DNA of 64,000 nucleotides from Pectobacterium betavasculorum. GTDB taxonomy: Bacteria > Pseudomonadota > Gammaproteobacteria > Enterobacterales > Enterobacteriaceae. The notes beneath the pieces are model-generated. The model did no database searches. It saw only the letters and a program-made list of their open reading frames with translations, and had not been told where the DNA came from. Positions 17,482 to 26,231 of the stretch are shown piece by piece (position 1 is the stretch's first letter; every line of letters begins with the position of its first letter). Position numbers and translations under genes: made by a program. The stretch lies in the NCBI RefSeq assembly GCF_000749845.1, contig NZ_JQHM01000006.1, forward strand, positions 80,674 through 144,673. Direction: 5' to 3'.

Positions 17482-18213
17482 GTGAGTTTGCCTACACTGC
17501 AAGGTGAATGTCGTCGAAATATGAAGCGTTAGTCTATCTCATCTCGCCGACTACGACCTCGCTAACTGATGTCAGAATAGTCGGCTAACTTCAGAAAAAA
17601 TACAGGTCGCGTCACTGATTAATTTTTTCTTATTTCTAGCTTTAGCGGATCTGAAGATATGCCATTCATAGGTTGTAACGCGTGGAATAGCGTAGAGAAG
17701 GGCGAAGGATCACAACAGACGTTGGGTTATATTTTTCGGCGGATGGACAGTCATTATTGAGAAACGGTGAATCTATGAAATGTGATGAGAGGAATGAAGG
17801 GTGTTTTGCACAATAGGGTGGAAAATGCGCCTGTATTTCAAAGGACTAAGTTAGAAAGTTTCCCTTTAACAGCTTGTTGACACCTTTGTTACGATACGAA
17901 ATACTCTCTTACGGATTGATATCCACTGACGTGTAATTTCTTAATTCTCACGTTAATTCAAAGAGATAAATATAAAAACTGATTTCGTGCTGCTCCCACT
18001 TTATTCACATTGAGTGGTAGTTTAGTGCGGAAAAAACTATGCCGAATTAATTAACCATTCTGATTATTGAGAAAACCACGCCGTGGGGGGGGTTACTGCG
18101 GTTGGCGGATGTTTTCAAAAAAAATGACATAAGAATGTGTTAATTAAGGGATAAAAGAACTCTGCTTGTCGGCGTTCTTCGCGTTTGGGGTGGTTAAGGA
18201 TGAGGGATATGGA
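17482..18213. other. Long non-coding gap with a possible sigma70 promoter
   Basis: About 730 bases between the divergent LysR gene and the OmpA-type operon hold no convincing gene. A promoter-like pair TTGACA (17877-17882), 17-nt spacer, AATACT (17900-17905) points toward the operon, about 310 nt before its start. A G8-like run lies near 18085. No other structure is evident. Confidence 0.35.
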
Positions 18214-19734
18214 GTGAAGCATTATCAAGTCAGAAGAATTAGCCTGCTTGCTGCTATTGTGACACTGACAACAAGCTGTGCGTCCTTGCATGATGCGGGC
18301 CGCAGCTATGGCACGGCGATTGGCTGTATTGGCGGGGCGGCATTGGGCGGTGGACTTACCTATCTGGTGACGGGTGATGCCAAGAAAGCCGTGGCGGGAG
18401 GGCTGTTAGGCGGTGCCGCAGGCTGTGCATTGGGCAACGTTTGGCAGAATCGTGAAGAGGCGCTGGCAAAAATTGCCCAGGAAGAAAATATCGCAATTAC
18501 AACCCGCGCCCTGCAATCTCAGGAAAAAAGCGGTACTGAAACCGTAGGGCTGGTGGCTCAGGTTCAAGACAGCGGCATGTTCGATACCAATAGTGCGCAC
18601 CTTTCTGCGGATGGTTTACGGCAGGTCAAAAAGATTGCTATAGCGATGAAAGAGGGTGATCAAAGCGGCGTCATTCTGATTGTAGGACATACTGATGCTA
18701 CGGGGAGTGCAGATTGGAATCAGCGTCTTTCAGAACAACGTGCGCAGAATGTTGGTCGGGTGCTTGAACAGGCTGGACTGAGTGCACAGAAACTTTACTT
18801 CCAGGGTGCGGGCTCCGCTCGTCCGGTGGCCGATAACGCCACGGTAACGGGTCGGACTGCCAACCGTCGGGTCGAAATTGTAGGGCTGGCAAACGAAGCC
18901 CTGTTAAAACAGCGGCTTGAACAGGAAGGCAGTAACCTTGCTTATCTGCGTTATGGCACGGCTGAGCAGGCTACGTCGACAGTGCGTTCTCCCTCTGCAT
19001 CAAGCCGCAAGGCGAAACCTTCTACATCATCTTCAAATCGTAAAGCCGATCCCGCTCGTAAAGCAGAAACGCAGACTGCGGCGGCAACGCCAACAACAGA
19101 AGCGAAGCCGTCAGCCGCGCCAACGACGAAAAAATCCGCCGAGCCAGCCAATAGTCAGAATTTTGTGGATTTTGGCGGGCAGCCAGTCAATTCCTCCATA
19201 CCGGTTTTGGCGGCGAGCCTCAAACCGCGCAGCAGCGGGTTTAGCCTGATTCCAGAAGCGAATGCCAGCAGCATGCTCAAAAGCTGTGTAGCAGATAATG
19301 TGCGCGTTAGTGGACAAGCCAAAAATCTGGCTAGCGGGAAAGCGGTTGAAACCCATGAAACCCGAGAATATCTGCCGGGTATGAACGGTCGGGCTTGGGC
19401 TGGGCTGGTGAATAATCATCTGGTCACACTTTCACCCGTTAAGGTGCTGAGTGATAACGCCGCGGTGGTGGAAAATCCGAAGGTATATGTTACGCGTGAT
19501 TACCAGTCCAAAGGCAACCGCAAAGCTGACGCGCCATTAAATGCGGTGGCGAATGCGTGGGAAGGCGAGGAAAGCATTCTGTATCGGGTTTATCTACAAG
19601 ATGAAACACAACAGGCACTTTCCTGCGTAGATTTACTGGTGCCGAAAAAGGCCAGTAAGGCACAGCAAGGGCAGCTGTTCTACAGCAATCACAGCAAAGA
19701 ATACATCGCGAGCTACACCCCGACGCGTAGTTAA
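18214..19734 (+). CDS. OmpA-family lipoprotein with glycine zipper
   Basis: A 506-residue envelope protein. GTG 18214 is preferred over TTG 18166: it follows a purine-rich AAGGATGAGG and gives a lipoprotein signal ending in TLTTSC (lipobox Cys about residue 22). A glycine-zipper segment follows (GTAIGCIGGAALGGG, GGLLGGAAGCALGN). An OmpA-like peptidoglycan-binding domain covers about residues 115-220 (VGHTDATGSADWNQRLSEQR, GRTANRRVEI). Then a low-complexity Ala/Lys/Thr linker and an unrecognised C-terminal domain complete it. It probably links the outer membrane to the cell wall. First gene of a three-gene operon. Confidence 0.8.
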   Translation: MKHYQVRRISLLAAIVTLTTSCASLHDAGRSYGTAIGCIGGAALGGGLTYLVTGDAKKAVAGGLLGGAAGCALGNVWQNREEALAKIAQEENIAITTRALQSQEKSGTETVGLVAQVQDSGMFDTNSAHLSADGLRQVKKIAIAMKEGDQSGVILIVGHTDATGSADWNQRLSEQRAQNVGRVLEQAGLSAQKLYFQGAGSARPVADNATVTGRTANRRVEIVGLANEALLKQRLEQEGSNLAYLRYGTAEQATSTVRSPSASSRKAKPSTSSSNRKADPARKAETQTAAATPTTEAKPSAAPTTKKSAEPANSQNFVDFGGQPVNSSIPVLAASLKPRSSGFSLIPEANASSMLKSCVADNVRVSGQAKNLASGKAVETHETREYLPGMNGRAWAGLVNNHLVTLSPVKVLSDNAAVVENPKVYVTRDYQSKGNRKADAPLNAVANAWEGEESILYRVYLQDETQQALSCVDLLVPKKASKAQQGQLFYSNHSKEYIASYTPTRS

Positions 19735-19751
19735 TTAAAAGGTATTGATTC

Positions 19752-21398
19752 ATGGAATTATTTCAAAGCATCGCTGAGGCGATTTCGCTTTATCGTTACA
19801 TTTTCTGGCCGTTATTGGTGCTGATGACGCTGGTACTGGTTTTTATCCGCTGGTGGGATCAGGTCAGCTACTTTTTCCTCAACCTGATGAGCAGTATGCC
19901 ACTTATCGGTCATGTATCCCGTTTGTCCCGTGCGAATGAACCGCGTCGCCAGGGCACGGGGAAACTGGCCTGGTATCCGGCAGAAGAGGCGATTTGCGCC
20001 AAATACTGGCAGTATTATAAAACCTCAAATCTGGATGCCGATTTCTACCTGCGCTGTGTTAACTACCTTAATAAGGTAGATGAGCGCGGGCGTAAGCCGA
20101 CGGGCGTCATCCTGTGGGGTTGCAGTGTGGTGTTAGTCCTGCTTGAGGCCTTTATTTTTGCCTTGGTGCTCTCGCCGTTTATCGCAAGTAACATTTCTGC
20201 CAATCAGGCCGAATTCTCGGCGATTGTCATCTCCGTTCTGATCGGTGTGGTACTGGTGCCTGCCACCCACCTGATGGGGGCTGAACTGCATAAAAACACG
20301 CTGCTGAAAAAGATCCGTTACTGGTATTCAGAGGCGCGCCATAGCGGATCTGCGAAAGGATTGAGCAAGAATCACGAAATCTCGCTGGAAAATACCCGTT
20401 TGGATGACAACGATCCAAACTATATCCAGATGTTGAACCGCGTAACGCACAATGTTCACGTTAAGCCGCAGTATTGGGCAACGGCGGTTGCCCTGTCTCT
20501 GATTATCTTCTTCTCTGTTGGTGCCTATCTGGTACGTGCGGCGACCATCAATGCGATGGATACGCAGGCCGTGAACGGTTCGCCATTCTCACAGGTCGTT
20601 CAAACGAGTGATGCTTCTCCATTTGACCTGCCATCGGGTGCGGTAGCGGACAATGCCAAAGCGGATACGCAGGCGTCACAAGAAATCACAGATAACCGTG
20701 TATTTGCTTCAAAACTGACGTTCATCATCCTGTCCGTCATTTTTGTTGGCGTACAGCTGATTGGTATTTTGATCGGTATTTATCGTTCATTTGCCGGGAT
20801 TGAATCCAAAGCTGCGGCCAAATACATTGGTAATTTCAGTGGTTCTGAGGAGTTTGCATCGTGGCATGCAATGCGGCGTGAACGTGTGGAGCGCGATGGG
20901 CAAGAAAAGCTAACCGCGTTGCAAAATCGTTTGATGATGAAGCGCACCAATAGCCAGAGTGAACCGCTTACCACGCTACCGACGTTTGATGATTACATTA
21001 GTGGCAAGCTGCGTGATAAAGCGCGCTCAAACGCAGAGCTGACTGCGCATTTACAAGCGAAAAGCGAACCGGCACAGCCAGCGCCTGTTGCTCAACCTGT
21101 TGCGGTTCAGCAGGCTGAGTCTGCGCCTGTTGAGGTGGCTAGCCAGCCTGCGGCACTCGCATCGACATCAACGGTCGTTGAACCTGTTCAGGCTGCTCAG
21201 CCAGTCACTACGGCAGTAAATACGCCGGAGAGTGATGACGAGAAACAACGTATCCATGAACTGGGTGATTTGACGTTGTTCAGCGAGGAAGAACTACAGC
21301 TGATTGCTGAGGATCAAGGACTGTCGTTGGAGTCCTTGAAGAAACGTCAGCGCGTGCAGGCGTTGCTGAATAAGGCGCGTCCGAAGGAGAACGTATGA
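19752..21398 (+). CDS. Multi-pass inner-membrane protein of unknown function
   Basis: A 548-residue protein with four or five membrane segments (near residues 15-34, 120-142, 155-175, 240-262 and 318-340). A cytoplasmic-type tail rich in Pro, Ala, Gln and Val follows (about 430-500). The last 45 residues form a short helical domain (FSEEELQLIAEDQGLSLESL). I do not recognise a family; a MotA-like fold was considered but no MotA motif is seen. It lies 17 nt after the OmpA-type lipoprotein gene and overlaps the next gene by 4 nt, so all three likely form one envelope-spanning complex. Confidence 0.7.
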   Translation: MELFQSIAEAISLYRYIFWPLLVLMTLVLVFIRWWDQVSYFFLNLMSSMPLIGHVSRLSRANEPRRQGTGKLAWYPAEEAICAKYWQYYKTSNLDADFYLRCVNYLNKVDERGRKPTGVILWGCSVVLVLLEAFIFALVLSPFIASNISANQAEFSAIVISVLIGVVLVPATHLMGAELHKNTLLKKIRYWYSEARHSGSAKGLSKNHEISLENTRLDDNDPNYIQMLNRVTHNVHVKPQYWATAVALSLIIFFSVGAYLVRAATINAMDTQAVNGSPFSQVVQTSDASPFDLPSGAVADNAKADTQASQEITDNRVFASKLTFIILSVIFVGVQLIGILIGIYRSFAGIESKAAAKYIGNFSGSEEFASWHAMRRERVERDGQEKLTALQNRLMMKRTNSQSEPLTTLPTFDDYISGKLRDKARSNAELTAHLQAKSEPAQPAPVAQPVAVQQAESAPVEVASQPAALASTSTVVEPVQAAQPVTTAVNTPESDDEKQRIHELGDLTLFSEEELQLIAEDQGLSLESLKKRQRVQALLNKARPKENV

Positions 21399-22225
21399 GG
21401 ACGCTACTCTCGCTGCTGCTACTGGGGGTGACCTGTGTGTCGCAGGCCGCAGAACGTAACGATATCCCTAGTTGCTATAGTTTTGCCAAGCTAGACCAAC
21501 ATCGCCCGGCTGACAGCGGTCGGGAACTGGTGGTGATTGTCGACCAGACGGTCAAGGTGCCTGTTGACCTGAAAAAATCGGTCTGGAATCAGGTAGTACG
21601 TTACGTGCAGCCTGGCGATCATGTTGTTATGTATCAGTTCTCGGCGCTGTTGCAGGATAACTACATGAAGCGCGTGTTTGACGGCAAGCTGGAAATGCCG
21701 TTTACCGATCAGAAGGTACGCAACAGCTTAGGGATGGACAGCCTGAAATCATTGGATGGGTGTCTTGTGCAGCAAAGGCAGTTTTTTGCGCAAAACATCG
21801 GGAAGAAAATGGCAGAAAGTTTCGCCGAGCGTGGGGATAACATCGCCAAAAGCGAGATCATGGATAGCCTCAAGCGCATTGGTGACGATCTGAAAGAGAC
21901 CTCTGCTGCCAGTAAAACGATTCTGTTGGTGTCCGATATGCTTGAAAATAGCGAATTTGGCAGCTTTTACAGCAACAACAGTATTCGTTTGTTAGAGCCG
22001 GAAAAAGAGATGGCTCGTGCTGGGAAGCAAGATCTGGTGGCGAATTTCGCCGGTGCGAATGTGTATATCGCAGGAGCGGGACTTATCGATACGGATTCGA
22101 AAAACAACTATCGATCCGGCAAGGTCATGCAGCAGCTTGAAGTCTTCTGGCGACAATATTTCGCAGCGTCTAAAGCTACCGTGGTGAGTTTCGGTGCCCC
22201 AGAATTGACGGTCGATCTGAAGTAA
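21395..22225 (+). CDS. Periplasmic vWA-like protein
   Basis: A 276-residue protein with a signal peptide (LLSLLLLGVTCVSQAAE, cleavage near 19-20). The body looks like a von Willebrand A fold: the first strand RELVVIVDQT carries a degenerate MIDAS (D-x-T instead of DxSxS), and a later strand reads KTILLVSDMLENSEFGSFY. It overlaps the membrane-protein gene by 4 nt (ATGA) and ends the operon before a strong terminator. It probably binds a partner in the periplasm. Function unknown; the fold is inferred from pattern only. Confidence 0.7.
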   Translation: MRTLLSLLLLGVTCVSQAAERNDIPSCYSFAKLDQHRPADSGRELVVIVDQTVKVPVDLKKSVWNQVVRYVQPGDHVVMYQFSALLQDNYMKRVFDGKLEMPFTDQKVRNSLGMDSLKSLDGCLVQQRQFFAQNIGKKMAESFAERGDNIAKSEIMDSLKRIGDDLKETSAASKTILLVSDMLENSEFGSFYSNNSIRLLEPEKEMARAGKQDLVANFAGANVYIAGAGLIDTDSKNNYRSGKVMQQLEVFWRQYFAASKATVVSFGAPELTVDLK

Positions 22226-22240
22226 TTTTTGTCCTACTGA

Positions 22241-22277
22241 AAGGCGCTGATGTATGAATGACATTAGCGCCTTTTTT
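22241..22277 (+). terminator. Terminator of the OmpA/membrane/vWA operon
   Basis: AAGGCGCTGATGT (22241-22253) pairs with ACATTAGCGCCTT (22261-22273) with one G-U pair, followed by a T run to 22277. It confirms that the three-gene unit ends here. Confidence 0.85.
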
Positions 22278-22414
22278 GTTTTCAGCGGGTCTGCATCACC
22301 TATTTGGCTCTTTTTTCATTCAGTTGATGAAAAATGCCGAGTTTGCTCCCTTTCCTTATTGAGAGGAAGTTAGAGGGAAAATGCTATCGCCCTATGTAAC
22401 CTAACAGCGTGTCT

Positions 22415-22756
22415 TTACTGTGTGGTAAGAGGTGCATCACTCACTGTCGTTACTGCGCGCACGTGGCGTTCCGCCTGTTCACACATTTCCAGCAGTGCCG
22501 GAATCAGGTGCGCGGTAGCGTTGAGGCACGCGCCGAGCTGGCTGAGGCTTTCCTGTGGCAGTTCCACGTCGTTTTGCAGCGTGTCACCGAGGTAATGCAG
22601 GCCGTGGCACAGGCCTTCAACCGATTCGGCGGCAATCGCGCCGAGGTCGCAGAGCTGAACGTCATCTAACTGTGCGAAAGGCAGGCTGGCGATTAGGTCG
22701 CGGAAAATAGTAATGGTGCTGTCAGCGGGTGTGGCGTGAGTGTCCGTCATGGTCAT
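22415..22756 (-). CDS. Small hypothetical protein with satellite-phage context
   Basis: A 113-residue protein, start MTMTDTHATPADSTITIFRD. The frame continues upstream to 22843, but AAGGA before ATG 22756 decides the start. It is helical and acidic with no membrane segment or known domain. The upstream leader has paired inverted repeats like those before small genes of P4-type satellites and enterobacterial prophages. It stands alone between two operons, so it may be a leftover of an element. Confidence 0.55.
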   Translation of the reverse strand: MTMTDTHATPADSTITIFRDLIASLPFAQLDDVQLCDLGAIAAESVEGLCHGLHYLGDTLQNDVELPQESLSQLGACLNATAHLIPALLEMCEQAERHVRAVTTVSDAPLTTQ

Positions 22757-22824
22757 TTTTTCCTTGAGATAATTAAGTCCGCCACCACACAAGGTTCCAA
22801 ACTTGGGGGGTGACACAGACAGGA

Positions 22825-22952
22825 TTGGAACCCCGGCTCTCAAGAAGACCGGTCAACCTTGCGGTTGCCCTGCCTGCGTCACCGTAAAGAGTGTGCACGC
22901 AGCCCCTGAAAAAACAAAGCGTTTTTCAGTCCTGAGATGCTCGGGGTTCCAA
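22825..22952 (-). ncRNA. Structured phage-like leader / possible regulatory RNA
   Basis: TTGGAACCCCG (22825-22835) and CGGGGTTCCAA (22942-22952) are perfect 11-bp inverted repeats. Between them lies an inner hairpin (CTGAAAAA 22906-22913 / TTTTTCAG 22922-22929). A transcript heading toward the 22756 gene would fold into a long structured leader. This arrangement recalls the immunity RNAs (C4/CI type) of P1/P4-like elements. The structure is seen; the RNA identity is only suggested. Confidence 0.4.
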
Positions 22953-23297
22953 GCCCGGCTGCGGATGTTGCCGCAGCACAGAGACTCTATTCCAACGATG
23001 AAAAACGTGAAAGATGGTGGATGGATTTACAGTGGAATTACAGCGGATTTTGGAATGAAGCTCGCAGAAATTTGATTGGCCCTGTGAAAGACGTTGTTGA
23101 TGAGATGACAAGTGTTCTTGAACAACCGATAAGGCTGACGCACTTTACGCACGGTATTTATATCGTGTTTGTGGGAAACACCAGTTTGCCCTGTGGCAAA
23201 AAAACCTATCCACCATAATGAACTGCTTAGCGGCATTGTTCCGTGTGGCTTCATTTATCCAAAAGTTGACTATTTATAGATCATTAAGTCGCTTGCC

Positions 23298-23311
23298 TTG
23301 CCGATCGGCAA
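23298..23311. promoter_or_regulatory. 14-bp palindrome upstream of epsC operon
   Basis: TTGCCGATCGGCAA is a perfect palindrome about 95 nt before the epsC start codon, followed by a CATATTCTAAT stretch that could be a -10 region. It is a candidate operator for the sulfur/encapsulin operon. The cognate regulator is unknown; it does not look like a CysB site I can name. Confidence 0.4.
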
Positions 23312-23406
23312 AGCACACTATCATATTCTAATTAATGAGGTTAACCCATAATTTTCTGACTTTTAGTTATATCTATAGTAATGCTGTTTTTAAGAGGTGG
23401 AGCACT

Positions 23407-24372
23407 ATGCCGCAATTGAGTGAAATTTTTTACACTTCACAGGAAGATATCAACTGGCATTTAGACAGCATTGTTGATGGATTAAAAGACGTTCGTCAGC
23501 AATGGCGTGATAAATACCTACAGGGTGATTATCGTCATAAACGCCTTTTCCCCTCGAAAGAGAATGTCAGTAGCATTGTCGATACGTTATCAAAAATTTT
23601 GTACCCCATGCGTTTAGGTGCCACCGATCTCAAAAAAGAGAGTGAAGACTATTATGTCGGGTATCTACTGGGTAACGTGCTGGATCGTCTCGCTGAAGAG
23701 GCGTTACTGGAGCAGCGTTATAACACAGGTGAGTTATCCCATTCAGATAATACGGCAGATGGCGCTCAAGGTGTCATCAAGCGAATCAAACAGTTCGCTG
23801 CGCAGTTGCCTGAAATACGCAAATTACTCGACAGTGATATTCTGGCTGCCTATCAGGGTGATCCTTCTGCGCGAAGCATTGATGAAGTGCTGCTGTGCTA
23901 CCCAGGCATTCACGCCGTCATCCATTACCGTTTAGCCCATGTGCTTTATCAACTCGATTTTCCGCTGCTGGCGCGGATAATCACAGAAAAAGCACATAGC
24001 CAGACTGGTATCGATATTCACCCTGGTGCGCAGATTGACGAAGGATTTTTCATCGATCACGGAACGGGTGTGGTCATTGGAGAAACGGCGATTATTGGCA
24101 AGCGAGTGCGTATTTACCAGGCTGTCACGCTTGGTGCGAAGAACTTTATTACCGATACCAATGGTAATTTGAAAAAACGTTATCCCCGCCATCCGATTAT
24201 CGAAAATGACGTAGTGATCTATGCGGGTGCAACCTTGTTGGGGCGTATTACTATCGGTGCGCGATCGAGTATTGGTGGTAATGTGTGGTTAACCCGCGAC
24301 ACGCCGCCAGACAGTAATGTGCGACAAGCCAATTTATTGCAAAATCAATATAAAGATGGTGATGGAATTTAA
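23407..24372 (+). CDS. epsC: Serine O-acetyltransferase EpsC-type
   Basis: A 321-residue serine acetyltransferase: an N-terminal helical domain, then a left-handed hexapeptide-repeat helix (GIDIHPGAQIDEGFFIDHG at about 205-223, TGVVIGETAIIG, YAGATLLGRITIG). It makes O-acetylserine from serine and acetyl-CoA for cysteine synthesis. The start at 23407 is decided by GAGGTGG just upstream, over an ATG at 23335. The EpsC subfamily is the one commonly found with family 2A encapsulins. It is the first gene of the operon; a 175-base AT-rich gap separates it from the cysteine synthase gene. Confidence 0.9.
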   Translation: MPQLSEIFYTSQEDINWHLDSIVDGLKDVRQQWRDKYLQGDYRHKRLFPSKENVSSIVDTLSKILYPMRLGATDLKKESEDYYVGYLLGNVLDRLAEEALLEQRYNTGELSHSDNTADGAQGVIKRIKQFAAQLPEIRKLLDSDILAAYQGDPSARSIDEVLLCYPGIHAVIHYRLAHVLYQLDFPLLARIITEKAHSQTGIDIHPGAQIDEGFFIDHGTGVVIGETAIIGKRVRIYQAVTLGAKNFITDTNGNLKKRYPRHPIIENDVVIYAGATLLGRITIGARSSIGGNVWLTRDTPPDSNVRQANLLQNQYKDGDGI

Positions 24373-24547
24373 TTTTTATAATTTACTTTCTAATTTTTTT
24401 TCTTAGTGAAAACTATCGATGTTTTTTTGATAAATAAAAGTTAATGCTGTTTTTTTATTATGGTCATTTCTGTTTTTTAAATATAAGCGTCATGATGTTT
24501 TCTTTAATTGAAATAAAGAATAAAACGCCCTGCTTACGGAAATAAGT

Positions 24548-25447
24548 ATGAGTATTCTTGATCTTGTCGGAAATACGCCATTATTAGCATTGCCGCATTT
24601 TTCTGAAAAAACGCCGGGTGTTTCTTTACTGGCAAAAGCTGAATTTATGAATCCTAGCGGTTCGGTAAAAGATCGGGCGGCAAAGGCAATGGTGCTTGAT
24701 GGTATTGCTCAGAGGGCGTTGGTGCGTGGAAAGACGATCATTGATGCTACCAGCGGCAATACGGGCATTGCCTACGCGATGATCGGCGCTGCGCTTGGGT
24801 ATGACGTGGTGCTCTATATGCCGCAGAACACCAGCAATGAGCGTAAACAGATCATCCGTCATTACGGTGCGACGATTGTAGAAACCGATCCGTTAGAAGG
24901 TTCTGATGGTGCCTATCTGGCGGTAAGAAGGCAGGTGGAGCAAGACCCCGAGCGCTATTTTTATCCCGATCAGTACAACAACCCTGTTAACCCCCATATG
25001 CATTTTGCCACGACCGGTTGGGAAATTTGGCAGCAAACGCAAAAGCGTATCACGCATTTCATTACCAGCATGGGCACCTCCGGTAGCTTTGTCGGGAGTG
25101 CGCGGCGGTTAAAGCAGGAAAATCCGCATATTCAAACGCTGGCGGTGCAGCCGGCGTCTCCGCTGCACGGTATCGAGGGCACCAAGCATATGGCCAGTAG
25201 CATCAAGCCCGGCATTTTGGATGAAACCTTGCAGGACGGCGTGGTGACGGTAACGACGGAGGAAGCCTACGCCGCAACTCGTCATCTGGCGAATTGCGAA
25301 GGTATTTTTGCCGGCATCTCTTCGGGTGCCAATGTGGCAGCGGCCTTGAAGCTGGCGCAGACGCTGCCGAGCGGTTCAGTGGTGGTGACGCTACTTTGTG
25401 ATACCGGTTCGCGCTATCTGGCCGATCCTTTTTGGAATGAAAACTGA
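24548..25447 (+). CDS. PLP-dependent cysteine synthase (CysM/CysK-like)
   Basis: A 299-residue O-acetylserine sulfhydrylase-type enzyme. The PLP lysine is in NPSGSVKDRAA (about Lys42). The asparagine loop is SGNTGIAYA and the phosphate-binding loop is TSMGTSGSFVG. It joins O-acetylserine with a sulfide donor to give cysteine. With a ThiS/MoaD-type carrier three genes on, the donor may be a protein thiocarboxylate as for mycobacterial CysM with CysO; that is inference. Its stop overlaps the next ATG by one base (25447). Confidence 0.9.
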   Translation: MSILDLVGNTPLLALPHFSEKTPGVSLLAKAEFMNPSGSVKDRAAKAMVLDGIAQRALVRGKTIIDATSGNTGIAYAMIGAALGYDVVLYMPQNTSNERKQIIRHYGATIVETDPLEGSDGAYLAVRRQVEQDPERYFYPDQYNNPVNPHMHFATTGWEIWQQTQKRITHFITSMGTSGSFVGSARRLKQENPHIQTLAVQPASPLHGIEGTKHMASSIKPGILDETLQDGVVTVTTEEAYAATRHLANCEGIFAGISSGANVAAALKLAQTLPSGSVVVTLLCDTGSRYLADPFWNEN

Positions 25448-25875
25448 TGATTCGATTAACAACGGAAACGGAGCGCCTGATCCGGGCAGAAGGCGAAAAA
25501 ACGTACCCCAATGAGTGCTGCGGTGCATTGCTGGGGCGTTTCGATAAAAACGGTGATGCACAGGTGACGGCGCTGTTGCCCATCATCAACGCGCGCGAGG
25601 CGCAGGAGCAATATCACCGCTTTGTCATCACGGCAGATGACTACCTATTGGCAGAACGTACGGCGCGAGCGCAGGACATTGACGTGGTGGGTTTCTACCA
25701 TTCACACCCGGATCATCCTGCCATCCCGTCCGAGTATGACCGAGAGCATGCCCTGCCGTTTTATGCCTACATCATTGTTGCGGTTGCCAAAGGGCAATCG
25801 ACCGATTTCACCAGTTGGCGGCTGACACAGGATCGGCAGCGTTTTGAACAGGAAGCGATCAATATCGAGCAGTGA
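25447..25875 (+). CDS. JAMM (M67) metallopeptidase, Mec+/QbsD-like
   Basis: A 142-residue JAB/MPN zinc peptidase. The JAMM motif is complete: an early Glu in YPNECCGALLG (about residue 22), then HSHPDHPAIPSEYD with two His and the Asp (about 85-98). Related enzymes (Mec+, QbsD) trim or release cysteine from the C-terminus of ThiS/MoaD-like sulfur carriers. Here it directly precedes such a carrier whose C-terminus extends past GG, so processing of that carrier is the likely job. Confidence 0.87.
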   Translation: MIRLTTETERLIRAEGEKTYPNECCGALLGRFDKNGDAQVTALLPIINAREAQEQYHRFVITADDYLLAERTARAQDIDVVGFYHSHPDHPAIPSEYDREHALPFYAYIIVAVAKGQSTDFTSWRLTQDRQRFEQEAINIEQ

Positions 25876-25940
25876 CCAGCAGTAACAAAGCGATGGGGAC
25901 GATGTGCCCTGATGTTGAACATGGCAGAGAGAGCATAACG

Positions 25941-26231
25941 ATGGCAGTGACATTATTGATTCCGACCGCATTACGTGCTTTTACCGACGGTCAGGGGAAA
26001 GTGAGCCTGGAAGGGGAAACGGTTGGGCAACTGGTGGCGGCATTAGCGGCGAGCTATCCCGATATTCATCAGCATCTCTATGAAGAGAACGGCTCGCTGC
26101 GCGCTTTTATCAATTTATACGTAGGTGAAACCAATATAAAAACCACCGGCGGTTTAGATACGCCAGTTAAAAGTGGCGACGAGGTGCTTCTGGTGCCTGC
26201 TATTGCGGGTGGTGCCGGAGAACTGGCATGA
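25941..26231 (+). CDS. ThiS/MoaD-family sulfur carrier (CysO/QbsE-like)
   Basis: A 96-residue beta-grasp sulfur carrier (VTLLIPTALRAFTDGQGKVS at the start, VKSGDEVLLVPAIAGG near the end). The Gly-Gly expected to be adenylated and thiocarboxylated is followed by AGELA, so the tail must be removed before activation, as for QbsE-type carriers. The start at 25941 is preferred over an in-frame GTG at 25872 that overlaps the peptidase stop, because a purine-rich AGAGAG precedes it and the upstream residues are not family-like. It overlaps the E1-like gene by 4 nt. Confidence 0.87.
   Translation: MAVTLLIPTALRAFTDGQGKVSLEGETVGQLVAALAASYPDIHQHLYEENGSLRAFINLYVGETNIKTTGGLDTPVKSGDEVLLVPAIAGGAGELA

Noticed and set aside
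18214..22225. Zorya defence system
   Set aside because: An OmpA domain and a multi-pass membrane protein are present, but there is no MotA-like ZorA motif and no ZorC/ZorD or ZorE helicase/nuclease.
22937..23218. Plus-strand ORF of 93 codons before epsC
   Set aside because: Begins inside the inverted-repeat leader of the opposite-strand gene, lacks a ribosome-binding site and any recognisable domain.
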